NCBI RefSeq assembly: GCF_900187015.1
Contig: NZ_LT906479.1
Location: forward strand, 3,286,001 to 3,350,000
Length of the DNA stretch: 64,000 nt
DNA from: Serratia ficaria
GTDB taxonomy: Bacteria > Pseudomonadota > Gammaproteobacteria > Enterobacterales > Enterobacteriaceae
Direction of reading: 5' to 3'
Shown: piece by piece, positions 27,223 through 36,792 of the stretch
Layout of the letters: every line of letters begins with the position of its first letter
How positions within the stretch are numbered: the stretch's first letter is position 1
Notes under the pieces: generated by a model
The model's input: the letters and a program-made list of their open reading frames with translations, nothing else
Database searches by the model: none
What the model was told of the DNA's origin: nothing
Made by a program: the position numbers and the translations under genes

Positions 27223-28131
27223 TTAAACCGGCGGCCCGGCCTGAATTTGCGGTAATCGGCTCAGCCGCTGGAAGGCGTAATCCCAAAAGGTGCGCACCTT
27301 CAGCGGCATCCGTTGTACATGCTGCGCCACCAGCTGTACCGGCATCGGCAGCGGTTCAAACGCCGGCAGCAGCCGCACCAGCGCGCCGGCGGCCAGATCG
27401 TCCGCCACCTGATAAGACAGCAAACGGGCGATGCCTTTGCCGGCGCGCGCGGCCAGCAGCTGAGTTTCCACCTCGTTGAGCAGCAGCCGGGGCGTCAGGC
27501 GCACCCGTTCGCCGTTTTCCTGCGGGCCGAAGCGCCATTCGCGCAGCGAAGGCCGCTGGGTGCCGACGATGGTGTCGTGATCCGCCAGCTGCGCCGGCGT
27601 CAGAGGTTCACCGCGGCGCGCCAGATAAGCCGGGCTGGCGACCGTGACCCGGCTGACCTGCCCCAGCCGGCGCGCCACCCGCGAAGAGTCCTGCTGGTGA
27701 CCGATGCGCACCGCCACGTCCAACCCCTCGTCGATCAGCTCGAGGTTGCGATCGTTGAGCACCATTTCAATCTGCATCTGCGGGTAGTCGTCGAGAAACG
27801 CCATTACCACCGGCGCCACGTGCATGCGGCCGAACTGCACCGGCGACGTAATGCGCAGCAGGCCGCTGAGCTGGCTATCGGCGGTATCCAGCACCGCCGC
27901 GTGATAATCCTGCAGCAGCAGCTGCGCGCGCTCCGCCAACCGCAGCCCGGCTTCGGTCGGCGCCAGACGCCGGGTGGTGCGTTCCACCAGCCGGGCGCCA
28001 AAACGCTGCTCCAGCGCGGCGATGGCCCGGGTGACCGCCGGCGCGGAACGCCGCAGCTTGCGCCCGGCGGCGGCCAGGCTGCCGTGCTGGATCACCGCCA
28101 CAAATATCGCCAGCTCGTCCAATCGGTCCAT
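27223..28131 (-). CDS. LysR-family transcriptional regulator
   Basis: A 302-residue LTTR starting at the ATG at 28131 (MDRLDELAIFVAVIQHGSL, GGAACAG upstream); an ATG at 28143 is less well supported. The HTH is SLAAAGRKLRRSAPAVTRAI, followed by ERTTRRLAPTEAGLRLAERA. It is divergent from the GST gene, its likely target, with a 99-base gap. It also lies upstream of the hydrolase-RidA-permease genes on the same strand, so regulation of those is possible. Confidence 0.9.
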   Translation of the reverse strand: MDRLDELAIFVAVIQHGSLAAAGRKLRRSAPAVTRAIAALEQRFGARLVERTTRRLAPTEAGLRLAERAQLLLQDYHAAVLDTADSQLSGLLRITSPVQFGRMHVAPVVMAFLDDYPQMQIEMVLNDRNLELIDEGLDVAVRIGHQQDSSRVARRLGQVSRVTVASPAYLARRGEPLTPAQLADHDTIVGTQRPSLREWRFGPQENGERVRLTPRLLLNEVETQLLAARAGKGIARLLSYQVADDLAAGALVRLLPAFEPLPMPVQLVAQHVQRMPLKVRTFWDYAFQRLSRLPQIQAGPPV

Positions 28132-28230
28132 AGACTGTTCCATAAAGTGAAATTATCAATTTCTACATTGCCGGATTCACGTCACCGAATGCAAGAGTAT
28201 GCTGTTGGAAAACGAACGAGGAGACACATT

Positions 28231-28848
28231 ATGTCCACCATCAAGCTGTACGGCACGCCACTTTCCGGCCACGCCCACCGCGTGGCGCTGCTGCTGCGCA
28301 TGCTCGACCTGCCCTATGAATGGGTCGAGGCCGCGGCGGCGATGCGCCAAAGCGCGGCGTTTCGCCGCCTCAATCCGTTCGGCCAGATCCCGGTGCTGCA
28401 GGACGGCGAACTGACGCTGGCCGACAGCAACGCCATCCTGGTGTATCTGGTGAAACGCTACGCGCCGGGCAGCCACTGGCTGCCTGAACAGCCGCTGGCG
28501 GCGGCGCAGGTGCAGGAATGGCTGTCGAAAGCCGCCGGCGAGGTGCGCTATGGCCCGGCGTCCTGCCGGCTGATCGCGCAGTTCTCCGCGCCGGAGGATT
28601 ATCAGGCGGCGTTGGCGATCAACGACCGCTTCCTGCCGCAGATGGAGCGGCATCTCGGCGATCGCCAATATCTGGCGACCGAGCGGCCGACCATCGCCGA
28701 TCTGGCCTGCCACAGCTACCTGGCGGTGGCGGCGGAGGGCGGCGTCTCGCTGGCGCCTTATCCGGCGATCCAGCGCTGGATCGCCCGCATCGCCGCGCTG
28801 CCCGGCTTTTTCGCCATGCCGGCGCTGCCAGAACCCGCTGCGAGCTGA
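28231..28848 (+). CDS. glutathione S-transferase family protein
   Basis: A 205-residue GST. The N-terminal thioredoxin-like domain has LYGTPLSGHAHRVALLLRML, with the catalytic position in the TPLSGH turn (Ser rather than Cys or Tyr), then NPFGQIPVLQDGELTLADSN, which binds the gamma-glutamyl part of glutathione. The C-terminal helical domain ends FFAMPALPEP. The ATG at 28231 follows GAGGAGAC. The next gene starts five bases after the stop, so the two form an operon divergent from a LysR gene. It probably conjugates an electrophile. Confidence 0.92.
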   Translation: MSTIKLYGTPLSGHAHRVALLLRMLDLPYEWVEAAAAMRQSAAFRRLNPFGQIPVLQDGELTLADSNAILVYLVKRYAPGSHWLPEQPLAAAQVQEWLSKAAGEVRYGPASCRLIAQFSAPEDYQAALAINDRFLPQMERHLGDRQYLATERPTIADLACHSYLAVAAEGGVSLAPYPAIQRWIARIAALPGFFAMPALPEPAAS

Positions 28849-28853
28849 AGCCG

Positions 28854-29768
28854 ATGACCGGCCCGGTATTTCACCCCGACGAATTGCGCGCCCAGACGCT
28901 GGCCGGTTTCGACCGCGTGGGGAGCGGCATCTACGACGCCATGCCCGAGCAGCACCGGGAGTTCTTCGCCGCGCTGCCCTATCTGTTCGTCGCCACGCTG
29001 GACGATAACCGCTGGCCGGTCGCCACGCTGTTCAGCGGGCCGCCGGGGTTTCTGCGCACCCCGGACGACCGGCACCTGCGCATCGGCGCGCCGCGCCGCG
29101 GCGACGATCCGGCTCAGGCGATGCTGCTGCCCGGCAAACCGGTCGGCGCGCTGGGGCTGGACTTCAGCAACCGGCGGCGCAATCGGGTCAACGGCGTCAT
29201 CAGCCGCACCGACAAAAATCGGCTGGAGATCGCGGTGCGGCAAAGCTTCGGCAACTGTCCGCAGTATATTCAGCGTCGTGAGCTGTACCCGGCGGCGGGC
29301 GTTGCGCAGCCGATCGAGCATCTCGGCGCGCTGGACGCGGCGGCGCAGGCGCTGATCCGCCAGGCCGACACCTGCTTCGTCGCCAGCGCCGCGCACCTTG
29401 AGCTGGCGCAGGGCGGCGTCGACATTTCGCACCGCGGCGGCCGGCCGGGGTTTATCCATCTGGCCGGCGCCAGCTTGTGGATGCCGGATTTTCGCGGCAA
29501 CCGTTATATGAATACGCTGGGCAACCTGCTGGCCGAGCCGCGCGCCGCGCTGCTGTTTATCGATTTCGAACGCGGCGACGTGCTGCATTTGCAGGGGGAA
29601 ACGGAGATCCTCTGGCGGCCGGAACGCGGCCCGGGGGTCGAGGGCGCCGAACGCTACTGGCGATTTGATGTCCGCAGCGCATGGCGTTTTAAGGCGGCGT
29701 TGCCCTGGCGGGGGCGCAACCGGGAATACTCGCCGGCGACGCTCAGCACCGGCGTATGGCCCGGCTGA
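28854..29768 (+). CDS. pyridoxamine 5'-phosphate oxidase-like FMN-binding protein
   Basis: A 304-residue protein of the PNPOx-like split-barrel family. The N-terminal part has EFFAALPYLFVATLDDNRWP and later LGLDFSNRRRNRVNGVISR; a second region has CFVASAAHLEL and FRGNRYMNTLGNLLAEPRAA, the FMN-binding core seen in PNPOx-type flavoproteins. I chose the ATG at 28854, five bases after the GST stop. Proteins of this organisation often accompany GST or ferredoxin domains in oxidative or xenobiotic metabolism; the activity is unknown. Confidence 0.85.
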   Translation: MTGPVFHPDELRAQTLAGFDRVGSGIYDAMPEQHREFFAALPYLFVATLDDNRWPVATLFSGPPGFLRTPDDRHLRIGAPRRGDDPAQAMLLPGKPVGALGLDFSNRRRNRVNGVISRTDKNRLEIAVRQSFGNCPQYIQRRELYPAAGVAQPIEHLGALDAAAQALIRQADTCFVASAAHLELAQGGVDISHRGGRPGFIHLAGASLWMPDFRGNRYMNTLGNLLAEPRAALLFIDFERGDVLHLQGETEILWRPERGPGVEGAERYWRFDVRSAWRFKAALPWRGRNREYSPATLSTGVWPG

Positions 29769-29805
29769 AACAACAAGCCCCGCGTCGGCGGGGCCAGATA
29801 AAATT

Positions 29806-30024
29806 TTACGCGCTGTGCTCCGCCACCGCGGCGGCCTGATAAAGCTGGCGAAAATAACTCAGCCGCTCAAAGAACAGGCGGCTTTGCTGCTCCGACATGT
29901 TGCCGGCCACCTTGCCGGCGTCAATCTCCCTGCCCTGCCACTCCATCAGCGCGATGCTCGACGCCAGAAAATCCATTTCGCCGCCGCCGTAGGCCGCAAG
30001 ATGTCTGTCCACTGATTTCATCAT
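29806..30024 (-). CDS. small helical protein of unknown function (72 aa)
   Basis: A 72-residue soluble protein starting at the first of two adjacent ATG codons (30024), with AAGGAG upstream. It is predicted to be mostly helical (MDFLASSIALMEWQGREIDA, then SRLFFERLSYFRQLYQAAAV). An upstream-extended frame reaching 30165 crosses the ribosome binding site and was rejected. It stands alone between the PNPOx-like and dehydrogenase genes. I do not recognise the family. Confidence 0.7.
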   Translation of the reverse strand: MMKSVDRHLAAYGGGEMDFLASSIALMEWQGREIDAGKVAGNMSEQQSRLFFERLSYFRQLYQAAAVAEHSA

Positions 30025-30236
30025 TTGCACACTCCTTTTGGTCACCTCGAAAAGGGTCAAATGCCTGCTGATTTCAGTATCGCCCCCCCGCCGGGTGTTT
30101 TTTGTACAGAAGGTGCGCATGCGGCAAATGGCTTTCTTGTCGGGCTTGACCCAACGACGCCGCAAAAATTTGCTAGGGTGAAGGGTGTCGTATGGGGCAG
30201 ACCACCCTGTGTTGAATTCTGCAAAGGAAGATACCG

Positions 30237-31712
30237 ATGAGCACTCACTTTTCCGCCACCCTCAAGGATCCCGCACTGTTCCGCGAGGCCAACTACATCG
30301 ACGGGCAATGGCTGCCGGTTAAAGACGGCCAGGCGATCGAAATCCGCAATCCCGCCAGCGGCGAACCGGTCGGCCAGGTGCCGGCCTTCGGCGCCGAAGA
30401 AACCGCCCGGGCGATCGCCGCCGCCAGAAAGGCCCAACCCGCCTGGCGCGCGCTGACCGCCAAAGAGCGCGCCGGCAAGCTGCGCAAGCTGTTTGAACTG
30501 ATGATGGAAAATCAGGACGATTTAGCGCGCATCATGACCGCAGAACAGGGCAAACCGCTGGCGGAAAGCCGCGGAGAGATAGCCTATGCGGCGTCCTTTA
30601 TCGAATGGTTCGCCGAAGAAGGCAAACGGGTGTACGGCGACACCATCCCGCAAAACCAGCCGGGCCGACGCATCATCGTGCAAAAAGAGCCGATCGGCGT
30701 GTTCGCCGCCATTACCCCGTGGAACTTCCCGGCGGCGATGATCACCCGCAAGGCCGGCCCCGGTTGGGCGGCCGGCTGTACCGGGGTGATCCGTCCCGCC
30801 AGCCAGACGCCGTTTTCGGCGTTGGCGATTGCCGTGCTGGCCGAGCGCGCCGGGCTGCCCGCCGGCGTGTGCAACGTGATCACCGGCCCCAGCAAGGCCA
30901 TCGGCGGCGAGCTGACCGCCAACCCCGACGTGCGCAAGCTGTCTTTCACCGGCAGCACCGAGGTGGGCGCGCAGCTGCTGGCGCAGTGCGCGCCGACCAT
31001 CAAAAAGACCAGCATGGAGCTGGGCGGCAATGCGCCCTTTATCGTGTTCGACGACGCCGATCTGGATGCCGCGGTCGCGGGGGCGGTGGCGTCAAAATAC
31101 CGCAATGCCGGCCAGACCTGCGTCTGCACCAACCGTTTCCTGGTGCAGGACGGCGTGTATGACGCCTTCGCCGCCAGGCTGAAAACTGCTGTGGAACGGC
31201 TGAAGGTCGGCAACGGCATGGACGACGGCGTCACCATCGGCCCGTTGATCAATCGGGAGGCGGTGGAGAAAGTCAGCGAGCATATCGCCGACGCCGTCAA
31301 ACACGGCGCCTCGGTGCTGCTGGGCGGCAAACCGCACGCGCTGGGCCATAACTTCTATGCCCCGACCATCCTGACCGGGGTACCGCGCGAGGCCAAAATC
31401 TTCCGCGAGGAAACCTTTGGCCCGGTCGCCCCGTTGATCCGTTTCACTCATGAAGACGAAGCCATCGAACTGGCCAACGACACGCCGTTCGGCCTGGCCG
31501 CTTATTTTTACAGCCGCGATATCGGCCGGGTAATGCGCGTGGCCGAAGCGCTGGAATACGGCATCGTCGGCATTAACGAAGGGTTGATATCCACCGAGGT
31601 GGCGCCGTTCGGCGGCATGAAAAACTCGGGGTTGGGGCGTGAAGGGTCGAAATACGGCATCGAGGACTATCTCGAGATCAAATACCTGTGTCTCGGCGGC
31701 CTGAGCGACTAA
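30237..31712 (+). CDS. gabD: NAD(P)-dependent succinate-semialdehyde dehydrogenase (GabD-like)
   Basis: A 491-residue aldehyde dehydrogenase. Landmarks are AAITPWNFPAAMITRKAGP (cofactor site), SFTGSTEVGAQLL, the general-base Glu in MELGGNAPFIVF and the catalytic Cys in NAGQTCVCTNRF. The last resembles the GQxCxCxNR signature of GabD-type enzymes with a second cysteine. The predicted reaction is succinate semialdehyde to succinate in GABA breakdown. The other gab genes are not adjacent, so the symbol is by family. A GGAAG site precedes the ATG. Confidence 0.88.
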   Translation: MSTHFSATLKDPALFREANYIDGQWLPVKDGQAIEIRNPASGEPVGQVPAFGAEETARAIAAARKAQPAWRALTAKERAGKLRKLFELMMENQDDLARIMTAEQGKPLAESRGEIAYAASFIEWFAEEGKRVYGDTIPQNQPGRRIIVQKEPIGVFAAITPWNFPAAMITRKAGPGWAAGCTGVIRPASQTPFSALAIAVLAERAGLPAGVCNVITGPSKAIGGELTANPDVRKLSFTGSTEVGAQLLAQCAPTIKKTSMELGGNAPFIVFDDADLDAAVAGAVASKYRNAGQTCVCTNRFLVQDGVYDAFAARLKTAVERLKVGNGMDDGVTIGPLINREAVEKVSEHIADAVKHGASVLLGGKPHALGHNFYAPTILTGVPREAKIFREETFGPVAPLIRFTHEDEAIELANDTPFGLAAYFYSRDIGRVMRVAEALEYGIVGINEGLISTEVAPFGGMKNSGLGREGSKYGIEDYLEIKYLCLGGLSD

Positions 31713-31820
31713 CAGGACACTACGATGGAGTTCTCCCCCGCGGCTCCGCATCCTCTCGGTTGGAACGTCGCCGATCCCTTCGGCAACCGGCGGCGCTTCG
31801 CGAGCGAGCGTAACGCCACA

Positions 31821-31847
31821 AGCCCTGCCGGCAACGCCGGCAGGGCT
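31821..31847. terminator. terminator between the dehydrogenase and cupin genes
   Basis: A 12-bp perfect stem (AGCCCTGCCGGC at 31821-31832, GCCGGCAGGGCT at 31836-31847) with an AAC loop lies between convergent genes. Confidence 0.65.
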
Positions 31848-31852
31848 CGATG

Positions 31853-32248
31853 CTATCCCTGATACTGCGCGTCGCTGACCTTTTCCATCCAGGTCACCGG
31901 GCTGCCGTTCAGCGACTCGGCGATGGCGATATGGGTCATGGCGGTGTCGGGCGTCGCCCCGTGCCAGTGCTTCACCCCTTCCGGGATCCAGACGATATCG
32001 CCCGGGTTCATTTCCTGAACCGCTTCGCCCCACACCTGGATCCAGCCGCGCCCCTGGGTGACGATCAGCGTCTGGCCGAGCGGATGGGTATGCCAGGCGG
32101 TGCGGGCGCCGGGTTCGAAGGTGACGGTGGCGCCGCCTACCCGGGCCGGTTCGGTGCCGGCGAAGGGCGCGTCGATGCGCACCTGGCCGGTAAAGTAGTT
32201 CTCCGGGCCGCGTTGGGAAGGCAAGGAACCGCTGCGTTGAATCTTCAT
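31853..32248 (-). CDS. cupin-domain protein
   Basis: A 131-residue single-domain cupin using the ATG at 32248, preceded by a perfect GGAGGAAA. The metal-binding motif 1 reads [20 protein letters not shown] (two His, Glu/Gln position) and motif 2 reads [18 protein letters not shown] (His). This form (H-x-H-x4-Q...H) occurs in small mandelonitrile-lyase-like and quercetinase-like cupins often next to a LysR gene and SDRs. It is divergent from the LysR gene at 32459, which probably controls it. The reaction is unknown. Confidence 0.88.
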   Translation of the reverse strand: MKIQRSGSLPSQRGPENYFTGQVRIDAPFAGTEPARVGGATVTFEPGARTAWHTHPLGQTLIVTQGRGWIQVWGEAVQEMNPGDIVWIPEGVKHWHGATPDTAMTHIAIAESLNGSPVTWMEKVSDAQYQG

Positions 32249-32419
32249 TTTTTTCCTCCGCGTCGGCACGGGTTGCCGGCGCTGACAGTGACAAGATAAT
32301 GGGATGCGCTGACGAAAAGATACCGCCGACAGCCGATGGGCGCTAGCCAGCAAAATACGCAAGGAGCTATGAGTAAAACTCATGAATCAGCGGATGTGCC
32401 CCTCCGCGCCAGGGTATAG

Positions 32420-33352
<933 letters not shown>

Positions 33353-33939
33353 CGCCCTTTTACTGCGCTATCCGCCCCGGCACCGTCACCAGCGCCTGAT
33401 TGGCCCTGCGCGCTTCGGCGCTGAAACGCGCCTCCAAGGCAAACGCGCCTCGGGGCGGTTGACAACGGAATAACCTATACTCGATGCAGGATGCGTTTCT
33501 CTTCCCGTTTAGCGTCATGTACAAGGAGCAACAGATGGCTATTCACGATCCGCGATGGGTTACCCTTTCATCACCCGTGGGCTTCGCCCATGCCTGAAAA
33601 ACTTCACCGAGGCGAGCGCGGAGCCGCGCCGGCGGGGGGATGGTTTTGGCAAGGAAATATCTGGGAATTGACACTCGCCGACGGCATCGGGATACTCTCG
33701 CCCCGGTGCACCCGGCGCAGCGGCAAACGTTGTCCACCATGACGGCCGCTGGGAGGCGTCGGGGTGCGGCCAGGGTGAACGCGCCACCCTGTCTTCAGGC
33801 TTTGAATAAGGCAAAGCACCATTAGGCTAATGCGCGGGACGGTATTCACGTCACCCTATTTAGCGAGAAACCGCGTGTTTTTCTGGATTTAGCTTAATCT
33901 CTAAATCGGGGACTTTTCATTTTTGGTAAGGGTATTGCT
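33353..33939. other. 587-base intergenic region with coding remnants and an orphan promoter
   Basis: No full gene is supported. A minus-strand frame ending at a TAA at 33360-33362 reads like a protein C-terminus (FSAEARRANQALVTVPGRIA) for about 30 codons and may be a gene remnant. At 33535 an ATG with a strong AAGGAGCAACAG site opens a frame of only about 20 codons. A good sigma-70 pair (TTGACA at 33668, GATACT at 33691) has no obvious gene before gcd at 33940. Confidence 0.5.
33668..33696 (+). promoter_or_regulatory. sigma-70 promoter candidate upstream of gcd
   Basis: TTGACA (33668-33673), an exact 17-base spacer and GATACT (33691-33696). The predicted start near 33703 would give a leader of about 237 bases before the gcd ATG. 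This could be the gcd promoter or a remnant. Confidence 0.45.
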
Positions 33940-36312
33940 ATGCAAAATAAAGCGTCATTATCGCCGCTGCTCATCCTGACGGCGCTATTTGCCGCCCTGA
34001 GCGGGCTCTATCTGCTCGGGGGCGGCATCTGGCTGGCCAAGCTGGGCGGTTCGCTGTATTACATCATCGCCGGCCTGGTACTGCTGCTGACCTCATGGCT
34101 GCTGTTCCGCCGCCGCGCGACCGCGCTGCTGCTGTACGCGGTATTCCTGCTCGGCACCACCGCCTGGGCGCTGTGGGAAGTGGGCCCGGACTTCTGGGCG
34201 TTGACGCCGCGTCTGGACGTCACCTTCTTCTTCGGCCTGTGGCTGGTGCTGCCGTTTATTTACCGTCGCCTGATTGCCAACGGCAAACTGGCCTATGGCG
34301 CGCTGAGCGCCGCGCTGGTGATCACGGTCGTCGCCCTGGCCTATTCGGTGTTTAACGATCCGCAAGAGATCAACGGCACCCTGGACGCGGCGCAGGTACA
34401 GCCCACCGACGCGACGGCCGCCGACTGGCCGGCCTATGGCCGCACCCAGGAAGGCACCCGTTACTCGCCGCTGAGCCAGATTAACGACAAAAACGTCGGC
34501 CAGCTGCAGGAAGCCTGGCGCTTCCAGACCGGCGATCTGAAGACCGCCAACGATCCGGGCGAAATCACCAACGAAGTCACCCCGATCAAGATCCGCGATA
34601 CGCTCTACCTCTGCACCCCGCACCAAAAGCTGTTCGCTCTGGACGCGGCGACCGGTAAGCAGAAATGGCTGTTCGACCCGCAGCTGAAGTTCGATCCGAC
34701 CTTCCAGCACATCACCTGTCGCGGCGTGTCTTACCATGAAACCGCCGCCGCCGCGGACGCTGCCGCCGGCGCCGCTCCGGCGCTGTGCGCGCGTCGCATC
34801 ATCCTGCCGGTCAACGACGGCCGCCTGTTCGCACTGGATGCCGACAGCGGCAAACGCTGCCCGGACTTCGCCAACAACGGCGAACTGAACCTGCAGAGCA
34901 ACATGCCGTACGCGACGCCGGGGCACTATGAACCGACTTCGCCGCCGGTGATCACCGACAAAGTGATCGTCATCGCCGGCGCGGTGACCGACAACTATTC
35001 GAATCGCGAACCTTCCGGCGTGATCCGCGGTTTCGACGTCAACAGCGGCAAGCTGCTGTGGGCATTCGATCCGGGCGCCAAGGATCCGAACGCCATTCCG
35101 GCGGACGAGCATCACTTTACCCCGAACTCGCCGAACTCATGGGCGCCATCCGCCTATGACGCCAAGCTGGACATCGTCTACCTGCCGATGGGGGTCACCA
35201 CGCCGGATATCTGGGGCGGCGACCGTACGCCGGAAATGGAGCGTTACGCCAGCGGCCTGTTGGCGCTGAACGCCACCACCGGCAAGCTGGTTTGGTTCTA
35301 CCAGACGGTGCACCACGATCTGTGGGATATGGACGTACCGGCGCAGCCAACGCTGGCGGACATCACCGACAAGAGCGGCAACAAAGTGCCGGTGATCTAC
35401 GTGCCGACCAAAACCGGCAACATCTTCGTGCTGAACCGCACCAACGGCGAGCTGGTGGTGCCGGCGCCGGAGAAACCGGTGCCGCAGGGCCCGGCCAAGG
35501 GCGATCGCCTGTCGCCAACCCAGCCGTTCTCCGAGCTGACCTTCCGTCCCGAGAAGAAACTGACCGGCGCGGACATGTGGGGCGCCACCATCTACGACCA
35601 GCTGGTCTGCCGGGTGATGTTCCACAGCCTGCGTTACGAAGGCACCTTCACCCCGCCTTCCGAGCAGGGTACGCTGGTATTCCCGGGTAACCTCGGCATG
35701 TTCGAATGGGGCGGCCTGTCCGTCGACACCGACCGCCAGATCGCCATCGCCAACCCGATAGCGCTGCCGTTCGTTTCCAAACTGATCCCACGCGGCCCGG
35801 GCAACCCGATTGAGCCGCCAGAGGGCGACAAAGGCGGCAGCGGTAGCGAATCCGGCGTGCAGCCGCAGTACGGCGTGCCGTTCGGCGTGACCCTGAACCC
35901 GTTCCTGTCGCCGTTTGGCCTGCCGTGCAAACAGCCGGCCTGGGGTTACATTTCCGCCGTTGACCTGAAAACCAACGACATCGTGTGGAAAAAACGCATC
36001 GGCACCGTACGCGACAGCTCGCCGTTGCCGCTGCCGTTCAAAATGGGCATGCCGATGCTGGGCGGGCCGGTTTCTACCGCCGGCAACGTCTTCTTCATCG
36101 GCGCCACCGCAGACAACTACCTGCGCGCCTTCAGCGTAACCAACGGCGAGAAGCTGTGGGAAGCGCGGCTGCCGGCCGGCGGCCAGGCGACGCCGATGAC
36201 CTATGAGGCCAACGGCAAGCAATACGTGGTGATTTCCGCCGGCGGTCACGGTTCGTTCGGCACCACGCTGGGCGACTATATCGTGGCCTACGCGCTGCCT
36301 GACGCGAAATAA
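33940..36312 (+). CDS. gcd: membrane-bound PQQ-dependent glucose dehydrogenase
   Basis: A 790-residue quinoprotein. The N-terminal 140 residues form five membrane helices. The rest is an eight-bladed propeller on the periplasmic side that binds PQQ and a metal ion: DWPAYGRTQEGTRYSPLSQI opens the domain, ITCRGVSYHET and WAFDPGAKDPNAIP line the PQQ site, and FYQTVHHDLWDMDVPAQPTL and AGGHGSFGTTLGDYIVAYAL close it. It oxidises glucose to gluconolactone and passes electrons to ubiquinone. No PQQ biosynthesis genes are in the window, so holoenzyme depends on genes elsewhere or on external PQQ. Confidence 0.96.
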   Translation: MQNKASLSPLLILTALFAALSGLYLLGGGIWLAKLGGSLYYIIAGLVLLLTSWLLFRRRATALLLYAVFLLGTTAWALWEVGPDFWALTPRLDVTFFFGLWLVLPFIYRRLIANGKLAYGALSAALVITVVALAYSVFNDPQEINGTLDAAQVQPTDATAADWPAYGRTQEGTRYSPLSQINDKNVGQLQEAWRFQTGDLKTANDPGEITNEVTPIKIRDTLYLCTPHQKLFALDAATGKQKWLFDPQLKFDPTFQHITCRGVSYHETAAAADAAAGAAPALCARRIILPVNDGRLFALDADSGKRCPDFANNGELNLQSNMPYATPGHYEPTSPPVITDKVIVIAGAVTDNYSNREPSGVIRGFDVNSGKLLWAFDPGAKDPNAIPADEHHFTPNSPNSWAPSAYDAKLDIVYLPMGVTTPDIWGGDRTPEMERYASGLLALNATTGKLVWFYQTVHHDLWDMDVPAQPTLADITDKSGNKVPVIYVPTKTGNIFVLNRTNGELVVPAPEKPVPQGPAKGDRLSPTQPFSELTFRPEKKLTGADMWGATIYDQLVCRVMFHSLRYEGTFTPPSEQGTLVFPGNLGMFEWGGLSVDTDRQIAIANPIALPFVSKLIPRGPGNPIEPPEGDKGGSGSESGVQPQYGVPFGVTLNPFLSPFGLPCKQPAWGYISAVDLKTNDIVWKKRIGTVRDSSPLPLPFKMGMPMLGGPVSTAGNVFFIGATADNYLRAFSVTNGEKLWEARLPAGGQATPMTYEANGKQYVVISAGGHGSFGTTLGDYIVAYALPDAK

Positions 36313-36332
36313 CCGCTGCAGTAATGCGACCC

Positions 36333-36363
36333 AGAGCACGCCGCCCGGCGTGCTCTTTTTTTA
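36333..36363 (+). terminator. rho-independent terminator of gcd
   Basis: AGAGCACGCC pairs with GGCGTGCTCT and is followed by a run of T residues, a textbook intrinsic terminator 20 bases after the gcd stop. Confidence 0.85.
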
Positions 36364-36397
36364 TCCCCGCCCGGCAATAAAATATCACGCCATTGTT

Positions 36398-36416
36398 GAT
36401 AATGATTATCATTTGC
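36398..36416 (+). promoter_or_regulatory. Fur box
   Basis: GATAATGATTATCATTTGC matches 16 of 19 positions of the Fur consensus GATAATGATAATCATTATC. It lies 120 bases before a 32-codon ORF and 215 bases before a 59-codon membrane-protein ORF, both on the plus strand. No larger plus-strand gene is nearby, so iron-repressed expression of these small ORFs is the simplest reading. Confidence 0.7.
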
Positions 36417-36517
36417 AATATTATGTCTGCGTTGGCCCCGGCAGTGGCCGACAATCATTCTCCACATCACAGGCAGTAAACAGTCGGCCGCCTTCGGGCG
36501 GCCTTATTCGGAGGCAC

Positions 36518-36616
36518 ATGGTCAGGCATATCCCCCAGCGGCAAGACAAGGCTCGGCACACATCGCCAATGCATCGCCCCATCCGCGACGGCGGCGAACG
36601 GGAGAAATCCGCATGA
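36518..36616 (+). CDS. possible 32-codon leader ORF coupled to the next small gene
   Basis: The ATG at 36518 is preceded by GGAGGCAC, close to an ideal ribosome binding site. The peptide is short and strongly basic (HIPQRQDKARHTSPMHRPIR). The TGA stop overlaps the ATG of the next ORF (ATGA), the hallmark of translational coupling. It may be a leader peptide or a genuine small protein. It lies downstream of the Fur box. Confidence 0.45.
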   Translation: MVRHIPQRQDKARHTSPMHRPIRDGGEREKSA

Positions 36617-36792
36617 TCCCGCAGCCCTTTACCGCCATGCTGATGTTCGCCTATGTGCTGCTGATGGTGCCGGTGCTGTATGCGATAGACAGCCGTCTGG
36701 GCGCCAGCCGGCTGGTGCGCAAAGCGGTGCAAAACGTGGTGATCATCGTGCTGACGCTGCTGTTTTTCGGCGCTATGACGCTAGGGTATTGA
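36613..36792 (+). CDS. small two-helix membrane protein (59 aa)
   Basis: A 59-residue protein with two strongly predicted membrane helices (about residues 8-24, [18 protein letters not shown], and 40-57, [19 protein letters not shown]) joined by a basic loop [12 protein letters not shown], so both ends are expected in the periplasm. GGGAGAAATCCGC precedes the ATG. The 3' end overlaps the converging permease gene by 20 bases. It is the only sizeable plus-strand product downstream of the Fur box, which suggests iron-responsive expression. I do not recognise the family. Confidence 0.6.
   Translation: MIPQPFTAMLMFAYVLLMVPVLYAIDSRLGASRLVRKAVQNVVIIVLTLLFFGAMTLGY

Noticed and set aside
33604..33849. 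Minus-strand frames of 60 to 84 codons before gcd
   Set aside because: Several frames overlap in the same segment without ribosome binding sites; composition is Arg/Pro/Ser rich, as expected from unselected GC-rich DNA.
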